From: Pachypanchax playfairii
Taxonomy: Eukaryota; Chordata; Actinopteri; Cyprinodontiformes; Aplocheilidae
Direction of reading: 5' to 3'
DNA: 64,000 nt
Assembly (NCBI GenBank): GCA_006937955.1
Contig: SSNP01000308.1
Location: 1-64,000, forward strand
This document shows, piece after piece, positions 13,501 to 25,748 of the stretch. The translations under genes and the position numbers were made by a program. The notes under the pieces were generated by a model. That model worked only from the letters and a program-made list of their open reading frames with translations, had not been told where the DNA came from and ran no database searches. Within the stretch, counting starts at the first letter, position 1; each line of letters opens with the position of its first letter.

Positions 13501-16500
13501 CTCTTGCAAATCCATTCGGGAGAAAAACACACGTCGTTACCACTAAGAAAAGCAAAACACATCTTTACCATCAAGAAATGCACAAATTTCTTTCCTTTGC
13601 TTATTTTTCAATGAAAAAAATCATCTCTAGTTCTCCTAAAACAGATTTAATAGCCGCTTTTATTTGTACATCCACCGGCGCAGCCATGTTTGTTTTGCTT
13701 TGCCTGCCAGGGCACTTGCTGCAAATCATACCTGAACACCTGCCCCAAAGCACAATAATATGTCCGATAATTTTTGGACAGAAATAGACGGTTTTGCTGG
13801 AGCGGTACAAGATGGATTTTTGTGGATTTGAAAAACTCAAAATCTCGCGAGAGTCCATCTTGCAGCACAAGGTTAGGTGCAAATCACTGTACAGAGGAAA
13901 CTGATGTGTTTGGCAGAGGTCTGTGCTCTCTGAGTGCTTTTCTAGTTAAAACATGTAACCTGTTTACCATAAAGTAGTTTAATGTAAAATACAGTTTGTT
14001 TTCCTTTTACTTGAGAGAAGCAACTTTAGATACAGACATGGAGCAATTATTCTAACAAATAATATAACTGTAGTGTTGCTCCAATAGAAAAAAAAAAACA
14101 GAAAAACAAAACATTCTCTAGATTGTTCTGACCTCCTTACAAGCTGAATGTAGCCCAGGAGTTACCAGCTGATGATCGCCTGTATATCAGGTCTCCTCTA
14201 TTAGTATTTTAGACTGAAATAAAGTGGTAGGTGTATGTTGACTGATAGGAACTATACAAGATGAATTCATCTGAAATTTGATTATTTTATGTAGGATACA
14301 CATACTGTATATCGAAATCAATTCATTATGCATTATTTTATTTTTCGTTTTTTTTTTTTCAATTGGTTAAAGCAGGAAATCTAAGTAGCAATACCAAGAT
14401 CTAAGTAATGATATTGGATCTTTTTAAGTGCTGCAGGCAATGTTGACAATAGTCTCGGTGACACTTCTAACTGAACTGTTTTTGCCAAATTGTGCAACTT
14501 GTTCTGAAAAACTAAAAGGCTTGAGATGAGCCTATTTGCATTAATTTGGAGCTTGCCAAGTAATTGTTTGACTTCGCAGTCAATTCACACTAATTATTTT
14601 GCAAAATGTGCCTTCTGTTGAACTCTAGATTGCCTCCATTCAACTTCTTTAGATCTTCCCACACTTTTAATCTATGTGGAGACAGACAGCTCAAGCACAC
14701 ACACACAAATCTTCAATGTCTGTGTTGTAATGTGGATCTAGTAGTGGATTAAGATCCAATCTCTGATCCATCGTAACATGACAAGACAGCAGGCTGGTGG
14801 AATTCTTTGCTTTTTGTTCATCTGGGTATGAATGTGTATCTGATGCTAAAGGAATCTGTAAATTTCCCACATTGTTAAAGGTCCCCTGTGTCTCAGGGAT
14901 TTAAAATGTATTTGTGGATGTTTATATATCCTCTATGGAAAATCAATCATTCATTTCTTTAAAGATCATATTTATACTTGTTGTCTTCAGTTATTTAATA
15001 TTCTGGTCTGTTGTTTTCTCACATTGTCTTTACATCATTTAATATATATATCTATAGGCTTTAGTTATCCATGCTTTCAGTTTACATATTAAAAAATTAA
15101 GGGGTTTTCAAATTTTATTTTTGTGGTTTGATAATGATTTATCATAGATTTTGAAAGTTAAATCTCTACAAACATGTTTTATCTTAAAAACAAAAAGCTG
15201 AGCCTCACAGACTTTTTTTTTCTTTTTTTTTATGAGTTTCAGCAAGTTTTTTATTTTATACTTACTGCTTTTGAACTCAGTCTGGTCTGTGTATCTGATG
15301 GTTTCCTGAGGAGTGTGCACAAAAGGTTTTTGAATTTAATTTACTTACCCATTTAACTCGATTTTAAATGACCACTATAGAGTTGTGTGTGTTTAGTTTA
15401 CAAGTTGTAATATTTATATTGTAGATTTAAATAATGACATTGATTTTTGGGGGGTGAGGTTACCCCTTGATTTACTCAAGTTTAGAGTCATAAAAGTAAA
15501 ATACATTATGTCTCTGTTTCGTATCAAATAGTATTTTATTTGATAAGAATTGAAATTATTCAAGAATTGTGAAGATGAAATCCTAATGTGGAAACATGTA
15601 TTTTTATTTTCTTTCTTTCTGTCTCTTTGAACTCTCTTCTCTCTGATGTGTTTCAGGTGTTAGATTGAGCTTCAAGACGTGGTCTTCAGATGGCCTCCTG
15701 CTTTGTGCCTTCTCTCCAGGAGACCAAGAAGAGTTCCTGGCTTTACAGATAAAAAATGGACGCCCTTACTTTCTGTTCGATCCTCAGGTATTTCATGTTA
15801 TTTATATTCTAATAATAAATAGGTAGGAAAAAGACATACCAGTCTGCAATCAGCAAGCTGGAAATTTTTTTCTTTTCTTTTTTTCTTCGCAAAATGCAAC
15901 AAAGAAAAACAAACCAAGACACTGAACCCACTGGAATGTGCTGCTTTAACTTCAACGAGTTAAAATACAAACTTACCCAAATCTGTTGATATCCTTCTAC
16001 AATAAACACAACTCTGGTCAAAAAGTTCCAATTTTGTCTTTCTAGTCCAAAGATTGTTCTCTCAGAAACTTTGAGGAACTTTTTGGAAACTTGACAGAAA
16101 TTTATCATCATATGTTTTTGATGCATTCCAGTCAAGGTCAAGTTTTTTTGTGTGTTCTTCTGTCAGTAGTAGCTTTGGTCTTCTTCTACCATCTACAGTA
16201 TTACTACGATAAGTCACGGGTTACAGTTGCTTTACTGAGCCGTTTAAGATCTATATAAGGCAAAAATGTGTTTAAATTAGAGTTAAAGCCTGAGTTATTC
16301 ACAGCTGAACTGCAGAGAAAAGAAATTAAATTATTTGAAAATAACATTTTGTGATCTAATCTCAATTTGTAGCATCATCTCTTGTAAACTATCCAACTGT
16401 AAACAGTAATCCTACACTACAGCTCGCTTTGACTTGCACCTTCACTATATGGCAGACATATGTAAATATACAGTATATAACAGAAAATTGGTCTTTGTTT

Positions 16501-19500
16501 TTAGTACATGTATCTTCAGTTTGTTTGACCAGTTTATTTCCTTTACATGAAACTACTGGCACATGTCTTGTTGCTGATTGGCTCAGATCAGCATGTGCTT
16601 AAATATCTTGGGCTCTGATTGGCTCATCACAAGAGAACGGCATTAGATTGCACTTTGTGTTGGCATGCAGCTCGTCTTACTCGACATGTTTCACTACATA
16701 AACTGTAGGGCTTAAAATATGTTTACAAAAACATATAAACTTGTGATTTGCAGATTGTCACCTTTTGTAGAGAGTTCTAATGTGGAGTGATTACTTTACT
16801 ACAGGTTCGCTGTAAGGATAAGTTTTCTCTGTTCAAGCATCTCCAATAAACTTTCTCTTTGTCAAAGACAGGGATGTTAAGTCAAGTGTCTCACTGTGCC
16901 TCTTAGAATCAGCTGCAAATAACCAGAGAGGCGATGTAGGAGGGTTTAATGCTGTAAGTCTGTTTTAAAAAGAAAAATCATTGTGATTTCCTCAGAAGAA
17001 CAACAAATATATTTTGTTTGAAGTATCTTGCTGTATGCTTGCAGTCTTTAACCCATTTTAATGAAACTATTTGAATATTATTTAAAATATTTTCCTTTGT
17101 TTATCATTTACTCTCCTCACTACACCGATTTTTTTTCTGTTTGTGTTCTAACCAACCTAGCCCACTGTCTTTTTCTTCTTCTGTCTCACCCTGTATCTTT
17201 TATTTTCTCTCTCACGCTCATCTAGTAAATGTGATCTGTAGCCCCTCATTGGTTTCTGTCAGGGAGACGGGGAGAGGGGAAAAACTTTGAAAGTGTGTCA
17301 ACGTTTGAATTGGACTGCAATTAACTCATTCCCTGCAGTCACCACTCGTGAATACCAATTGCAAGCTAATTATACTTTGCACCCTTGCTCTTACACACAC
17401 ACAGACACACACACACACACACATAAGTGTGTTTTGGTATCCTTATGGGGACCGTCCATTGACTTCCATTGATTTTAGTAACTAGATTTATACCTAACCC
17501 AAACCCTTTTCCTAACCTTAACCATTACTGATCTATAACTAACCCTAAGACTAACTAAAACTCTATTCACACCATACCTATAAACCTAACCCCTAACCCT
17601 AAAAAGGGGAGTCCCCCTCATGGGGACCAGGCTTCGGTCCCCACAAGAACCCTCGGACCCCAGAAAGATAGTAAAAGTCAGGAAACGGGTCCCCAGGAGG
17701 TCAGAAATACAAACCCACACACACACACACACACACACACTTACACGTCCTTGCATACGTGCAGACCCCTGTTTCCCTAATTCATCCATACAGATACATG
17801 TTGAAGGGTTAAGAAGTCAATGACTTTGATGATGAAAGTCATGACAGAAGATAATTTTACAAACTTCCATAAGACCACTGGCTAAGCACTTAAACACTCA
17901 TATTTATATATGTGTGTCCAAACATCTTCATCAGTGTGTAACTATGCAAAAATATCTGCATGTGCAGGCTGTTGTAAAGATCACTGTTAAGTACCGTGGT
18001 CGATGTGTGTGTCTGGTTCTGTACGGCTCGATCTGTGATGAGCTGTCGGTCTGTGTGTCTTCTCCAACTGGGCTGATTCCTTTGTTTTGGCCAGTTTGGG
18101 GTAATTAACAGTGGGAGGGGTGTCACAGCTTATTAGTGTTACGCTAGATACATATAGCTGGGCCCATTACTTCCCCCTATTAGCCTGTTAAGCTAGCTTA
18201 ATGGTTTTAACAGTGCAGAGGGGGTAATTTAGCATGGCACAAGGAAGTGATATGCTCATAAATATGTGCACGTGTCAGTTGCCACACAGGAATGATCCAG
18301 TTGCTTTTCTTAAAGAAAAACTCCTTTGATTGCCTTCTTCCTAGGTGATGGAGACTTAACATCATCATACGCATAACACATTACTTTAGCAACAAGGTGT
18401 CTTCAGTCAAAGGCGTCTTCAGATCTGCTGCAGCACAGACCACTACAGGAGATCCGTCCTACCCACAACTAGAACATCTACAATGATTCACTAAAGAAAC
18501 TTGCAGACTGAGTTACTAAAGCATCTTATTTCCCCTTCGAGATTAATCAAGTAACATTGAATTGAATTGAATTGAATTGAATTGAATTGAATTGAATTGA
18601 AATTGAATTGAATTGAATTGAATTGAATTGAATTGAATTGAATTGAATTGAATTGAATTGAATTGAATTGAATGACCATAGAATGTGGTCAAACATGTTT
18701 TTTTACAAGGCCGTTCTGGAGAACATTCCCAGAATTTAATGTTCACTCACTTTGATGCCACACCAAACGCATCACCTGACACTGCCTTGCTTAGTGCACT
18801 GGTATAACAGTGTCACTCACAAACTGAGGATGACTCTTGAAATCATGAAAACATTTGAATCTCCAGAGAAATATTTTTCATGGTCCAATTCTTTGATGCA
18901 ATGGCACTTTTTTCACAGAAACTACATTGTATATTTTGAGATTTAAAACTTGTTCAGGTCAGAAGAGAGAGACTGAGAACGTTTTATCTCCTCATCCTGC
19001 CCGTTTCTGTGATTCCATGTTAGGTGTACCAGAGAGACGGCCTGGGCGGCTTTTGATTTGCCTGGTTCAGACTTCACAAGATACAATCAAGGACTGTTTT
19101 GGAGATAAAAAAGAAAAACAACTTTTCTGTGCTTTTCTTTCATTGTTGTTTAATTGAAATGCAGAAGATAATAAAATATTTTTCCCAAACTGGATGCAGG
19201 AAAACCACAGTGGAGATGAAGAGTGTCGTAAGATAATTAGAACTGATGTCTTTTGATGTAAGATTGACTCATTTTTGTATAACGTTCTCTTTCCTCTTTG
19301 TGTTTGTAGTTTTGTTTATAAACATTATTTAACATATGCAGTAAACACAAGTACATTTGACTGCCTAACAGCTTAAAATATGCAAAAGCCTCACTTTGGA
19401 TTAGTTTAATGTTCTTGTTTTTTGTGTTTTGTAGTATTTATGTGTGTGTTTCAGTTTACATTGTGTGTGTATGCGTCTAAACTGTGTATTAAAAAGATTG

Positions 19501-22500
19501 GCATCGGGGTATCCAACAACAGACACACATCAGTTAAGTGCTGCACCACTCAACAGATGACACCACCTCATCAGTGGGTTTTGCTAAAGTGTGTGTGTGC
19601 GTGTGTGTTTCATCTGGCTGTTAACTCTTCACACACATAAGGGCCTTTGCTGATACAATATGTTGCCTGGTAAAATAAAAGTGAGCTCCTAGGTTTCCCT
19701 CGGCTGGAGCTTCCCGGTAAAACCACCATCAATCTTTTGCTTACTGAACATACCCACTTGAGGAGCAATTATGCTCTAAATGTCTGGCTCAAGGGCACCT
19801 CAGTAGCAGCCTCTAGGAGAGTTGAGTGTGTATTTCTACTGTCGGTACTTCTCATGGAAGTTGTTCGAACAAGTGTGTTTGTATTTATGTGAGAGGTGAG
19901 GAAAGTGTGCTGTCTTGTTGATTTGAGCTGTAATGGTTGTAAACATGTCGGATGCTGATATACTCTGGCATTCATACATTTATTGATCTCATCATTAAAT
20001 CTTCATCACCGTGTGCTTGTCTGTATGTTTGTGCTTATGTGCACAAATGTGCTTCTATCCTTTTACTTGTTTGCCTACTCGCTAAAAGCAGATAACAACA
20101 ATGATGTCATACTTAATAGGTAGTAAAAAGCCCTTTAACAACATTTTGATGGTTATATGTTCATGTTTGTGTCCTTTCTAAGGTGTGTGAGTGTGTGTCA
20201 TTAATTTTTAAAGTCTAAGCTTGTTCACAGAGGAATAAAATAAAACTTTACAAAGTGAGTGTGTTTAATTAGTACGATTTAAAAAATGATCAGTTTGGAT
20301 CCAAATGTCATGCTGTAAGACACACAGACCTTAGATCAGTTTGGTGGTGGAATGTCCCCATCAGTGATATAACTGTGTTTCTGTATGTGAGTGTATCTGT
20401 GCTTGTTTTTGTGTCTGTAGGGTTCTGCGGTGGCTGTGGGTGTGCAGGGTGACGGAGGGCGCAGCTACAATGATGGACAGTGGCATAGCATAACAGCAGT
20501 GAGGCGAGGGGCCGTGGGAACAATCGTTATAAACGATCAATACAGCGGTAACTATTCTCATATTCATACTGACCACAGTGTGTGTCGGCTGTCCGTGTGG
20601 GTGTATGAGTGGAAAAATGAGGAGATTCTGCTCATGAAAGAATGAGCACATGTGCATCATGTGAAAGTGACTTAATGGTCATGTTTGTGTCTTTCTGTTT
20701 AAAAATTTCCCCAGTTTCATTTTGAGAAATTAACCAAATTTATCCCAGAAGAAGAAAATTCCTCATACATTACAGACAGCATGTAAAGTTAGACTCATCA
20801 ACATTTAAACTGTGATGCAGTTGCTTTACTCTCATTTTGCTTCTGAACATCATAGACAGTGTTGGGAACATTATTTTAAAAAAAGTAATTAGTTATACTT
20901 GTTCCAAGAAGTAATTGAGTTAGTAACTGAATTACTCTACAAAAAAGTAACTAGTTACCAGAGAAAGTAACTGACTGTGTTACTTAAAAAAAAACAAATT
21001 CCTTGTATTATCCAAATAAAACTTGGCAACAAAATAGACTTTTATTCAACACGTGGTCTGTCAGCACCGGGAATCGATCCTCTGCATGAGAGGCGAGCGC
21101 ACCCCCGCTAGACTACGGCGGCCATATTGGTATCTGGGGAACCCAGCCTCAATATAACCATGTGTTTGTGAGTGTCTAGTTACATTAAGCAGCTTGCTCT
21201 ATTGATTTATTTAAATGCACTGCATTTTACGTTCAGTAATGATAATGGCGTTGCAACATTGGAAATTGTAATTCATTTTATTATTCCGTTACTAAAAATC
21301 CGAACACGTTGCGTAGTCACTTTAAAAGACTTTATTCCAAAAACTGATCATAGAAAATGTCTTTATTATAGCAGTTTGTAAGTTTAAACCCTAGACTTAA
21401 ATTCAGTTAATTCAAATATTACATTAATAATCTGTCTCATCCCAACATTTGTTCCCTCCTCAGTAATTAGTAGTAGTTTTATGTACAGGTGTGCAGCGTC
21501 CAGCTTAAGGAACTCAACCATCTGAAAATGATTCCAAGTTTTAAATTTGAATTTTGTAGCAGTTTGTGTGAATTTCTGTTTATGACACAAGGATGTATTG
21601 ATACTATTGACACACCTACTTGTGTAAGATTGTTAATCATTTTGCTCTTGTTTAACTTCAACCCTTTGTTTGATTCGTCACTTACCTCTTCGCTCTAATA
21701 TCTGTTTTCTATTCATTCTGTCTCTACACTGTACCATCGCCATCCTGACTGGACCAACTCAGGAAGTGCCTCAGCTTCCAGCGGCAGCAGCATTATTGGT
21801 GACAACATGGGGGTGTTCATTGGAGGGCTGCCTGAAGACTTTACTCTTTTAAGAGAGGATTCAGGTAAATCTGGATGAAACATTTTCACCTTTATGAATG
21901 ACATATTTTAGTGCTTTGACCCAGTCAACTTTCAAATTCTTATAATCTGGTTTTATATCTTTCAAGTGATGAACACTAAATGACATTTTAAACATGTAAA
22001 AGCATTATATTAAACTATTTTCGGGGGGCTAACACACATGTTCGACTTTTCTCTGTCCCATCAGGAGATGCCCGACTGGTGCGACAGGGCTTCTCTGGCT
22101 GCCTCCGAGATGTGATGTTGAAGATGACTGACAGCCCTACAGAGGAGTGGCAGTTTCTGGACTGGACAAAAGCCACTAAGAAGGTGGCCGTTTATGAAAG
22201 CTGGGAGGGATGTCCTCTTCACACTGTAGATGGGGCCCATTTTCTGGGTCATGGTAAGATCACACTGAGAGCACTTTGTTGTGAAGCTTTATTTATTTAC
22301 AGCTTTAAAGGATCTTTCTTTCTCATACTCTGGCAACATTGTTTTATCTTGATGTGATGCTTTTTACTCATGCTCATTGTAATGAAATGGATTAATGTTG
22401 ATGAATATGATGATAAAATAATTTAGCTGTGAGTTAAGATCATGTTGATTAGTGCATGTTTATTTGTTACTGCTTATGTCTAATATTTTGTCTAATAGCT

Positions 22501-25500
22501 TTAAGAATGTCAGAATCTTTTAACTTCAAACATTTGTCACGTTTTGAATTTGACACACACTCTGCCTCTGAAAATTGCACGTTGACACTGATTATGTCCT
22601 TCCTGATTCTTACAGGATACTTGGCTTTAGACCCAGCTGTTTTCAGTGGTGGACAGGACTTTGATATTTCAATGGATTTCCGAACTGACCAGCTCAATGC
22701 CCTTTTGCTGTTTACATACAACAAACAAACTGACGACTACATGCTTGTAAGAACAGAGAAACTTATTGGAACTGTTCATTTTTAGGTGGTACTTGTTCGT
22801 GATACCTTGACACTGGTTTGTTTTTAGGTCGAGCTGGAGGCCGGTCTCTTGTACTTCCTTCTTGCCACTGATGGACATGTGACTGAACTCAGTGTGTGGG
22901 TGGGGCTCAGCTACTGTGATGGAAACTGGAAACAACTGTCACTGGCAAAACGTGGCTCTCTCATCTCTGCAGCAGTGAATGACTGGGCTGAGGAAGCAAG
23001 GGTAGTGGGCGGGGCCACGAGGCTGAGTGTTGATTCACTGTTATATTTGGGTGGCGTACCAGTTGAACTATTACATCCTGCTCTGGATGGTCAAAGTCAC
23101 AAGCACGGTGAGAATTTAAACATGTCAAAAGTTGACATAAAAGTGATTTTGAGTGTAACTGTTTCCTTTTTCACATTCTATAGAATCTTTGTGTTTGAAT
23201 CTCATTTTGAGTTTTTACGTTTTCTTTACAGGAAATTTCACAACTGTACATGTATTTGTTGATTTTGTTTCAGCTTTAACTTGCAAACAAGATAAAATAT
23301 TAAAGATGTAGCATTACTTGAAGGAATTTACATGGTCAGTCGCCTTTGACGATAGATTTTTAAAGGTCCCATATTATTAAAAAAATCACTTTTCTGGGAT
23401 TTGAGGTGTTATTGTGTGTCTGTGGTGCATATACACACATGCTAAGTTGGAAAAAAACCCGTCTGTGCTCCTTTGAGTGAGATAGCAGTTTCCGAATTCG
23501 TCCTGCCTCCAGTCTAATAAGTGAGCTGTTCAAAATTGTCCAGTTTCCTACGTCACAAGTCGGGAAGGGGTTGTGCTCTGATGGGGTTCACACACCCTCC
23601 GAGAACTTTCTCCACCTACCAGGTACAGCAATTTTGTTACTGATTCGAAACCACTGGTTCAGATTAGGAAACTCACCCCTCAAAAGGCTGTTGTTGTTTG
23701 CCGCTCAGAAGAACACAAAACACTTCATCAGGTACCAGATGAAGAGAACAGAAGAGCGGCATGGGTTGAATTTATTTATGATAGTAGTGTCCCTGTTACA
23801 GTTAGCAAAGAATGTCGGGAGCTGAGCTGTTGCTAATGAAGAACTAACACCATTACATCTCTTTCTGGGTCAAACTGGTAAGCTTGAAGAACCGCATCTC
23901 TACCAGATGCAGCAAAACAACACAGATACATGAATAAATGTCAGACTAACCTTTGGAGTCTTCAGGCTCAAAGTTCCTCAGTCCAAAGTTTTTAATCCCA
24001 TTTTAAGTCCATTTCTTGGCACTGCAATACTTGTTTATCATTAATTGCAGTTTAATCAGCTGTTTACCAACACGACTGACGTGTCGCGAATGCGCGAGAT
24101 GGGCGGGGCTTAGAGCTGCTATGCTCCCAGCTGCCCGGCCCACCTGAAACAGAGCATTCCAAACTGAGATGAGTTAACAGCTGAACTTTCAAAAAGGGTA
24201 AATTTGAACAATGCATGGCTTTTACATGTTATTGAGATGTAAAGGAAATGATTCAGAGTGTGTGAAAAGTGCATAATATGGGATCTTTAAACCAAGATTA
24301 GTTTTACATTGAGAAATGATGGCTTTATACCCATTTTTGTTAAAAACAAGTTTGTGTACACTTGCAAAATGTTAAAAGATGTCATTCAATCTGTTAGCAT
24401 TTAGATATGTCATGAGTAACACTCACATCAAATCTAAGGTCATTATCTGTGAATTTGACTGACTTATAGATATTTTGTGTTTGCTAATGTTGATTACTTG
24501 TGGCAGCCATCTTGGATCAAGTTGGCTCCTAAAGTTAATCAGTTGTAGTTGCACATCTAATGATTACTTTCTGGGAGTTTCTTTACAATATAGTCCAGTG
24601 GTTCAGTAAATGTTTTGCGAGCAAACACACACATTCACATTCGCACACGTGGAAAAAAATCTAAAAGATAAACACATTGTCACCAAGTTTCACCACTGAG
24701 CTGTGAGCAGCAACAATAAGTATTTATTTCAAGTATACTGATGGCATAAAAGGATTGTAGAGAAAATAAAACAACCGAGTGTTGTTTATCAGGAGATCGT
24801 GTGAAACTGAGAATATTAGATTATTTAGTTTAGACCAGTTTAACATGTGCTGTCCTTCTTTCATGTTCTCTGTCTGTCTTGGTTCTCTCTCTGTCCTCTC
24901 TTTTCCTTTCCACAGGTCTGGGAGGTTGCATACAACATCTTACTATTCACAGTGATGAAAGAAGCCCTTCTGTCAGCGACAGTGTTAATCTCTCTGTTGC
25001 CTCCCGTCACTCTGTTCAAGTTTACTTAGACGGCTGTCCTACCAGTGAAAGTCGGTTCAACTGCAGAGGAAATGATTCAGTGCTGGTGTACAGTGGGAAA
25101 GAGACACGGGCTGTAGATTATACTTTACAGCCTTTTACAGGTAACAGTGCAGAGGTGCAGTTACAAAGCACAAAAAGAGTCTGCACTTTGGAAACATTGT
25201 TTTTAGGTGTAACAATGCTTCTGTTATTGATGTTTCTCAAAAAGTATTAAATAATATATCATTAATAAAGAAAGCCAACCCCAAAAATCATTTAAGAATA
25301 AAACACTTAATACTGTTATCCTCTATAAGACCATGAATATAGTAGAAAAAGTAATTGTATTGTTTTTTTAAAACCACATCTTTATTACAGCAGGAAAAAA
25401 TGGGCCTTTATTAGTTTTTCAGCTTGTGTGTTGCTGATGAGATGTGGACCTGTTTAAATGACTGCTCCATGTTCTCAGCTCACCCTAATTACAAATAATC

Positions 25501-25717
25501 ACCTCATTAGTTATCATGTTAATTGATTCAAGCTTTGACACCTACACAGGAGCTTTCAAGTTTCTTTTTCAATAAATGCTGTTTCCTTGATAATATATGT
25601 CCTTATATTTCGTGACAGTGACCAACAGACAGACATTTGTAGGTGTAAACAGAAAAATGGTTGGCTGCTAATGTTTGATAATCAGGCCCGGCGCTTGATT
25701 CCATAAAAACTGTTCTG

Positions 25718-25748
<31 letters not shown>

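Larger units (their letters stand above)
4638..15656. other. ush2a intron 2 (11 kb, longest intron in the window)
   Basis: Contents: repeat C copy 1 (5069-5930); a GC-rich patch at about 6120-6220 and another at 6490-6650; a TA/CA microsatellite (7499-7557); a TAAT-rich candidate conserved patch (about 9430-9545); a purine-rich tract (about 11945-12165); and repeat A copy 2 (13326-13830). No extra exon with matching phase and FN3 or LamG pattern was found. Confidence 0.75.
15788..20420. other. ush2a intron 3 (4.6 kb)
   Basis: It holds two CA microsatellites bracketing a repeat with CCCTAA units (17392-17740), an (AATTG)n array (18556-18673), and a TAAT/TTAG-rich patch at about 18110-18250 that could be a conserved non-coding element. 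Stretches 15800-17380 and 18680-20400 show nothing I can assign. Confidence 0.75.
20548..21762. other. ush2a intron 4 (1.2 kb)
   Basis: Its middle (about 20861-21310) is a dispersed repeat containing a tRNA-like patch. The rest is AT-rich with no assignable feature. Confidence 0.75.

Noticed and set aside
18491..18746. Two minus-strand ORFs rich in FNSIQ
   Set aside because: They are translations of the (AATTG)n array in two phases.
21062..21122. A tRNA gene on the minus strand
   Set aside because: A and B box-like words exist but no acceptor stem forms; it lies in a dispersed repeat.
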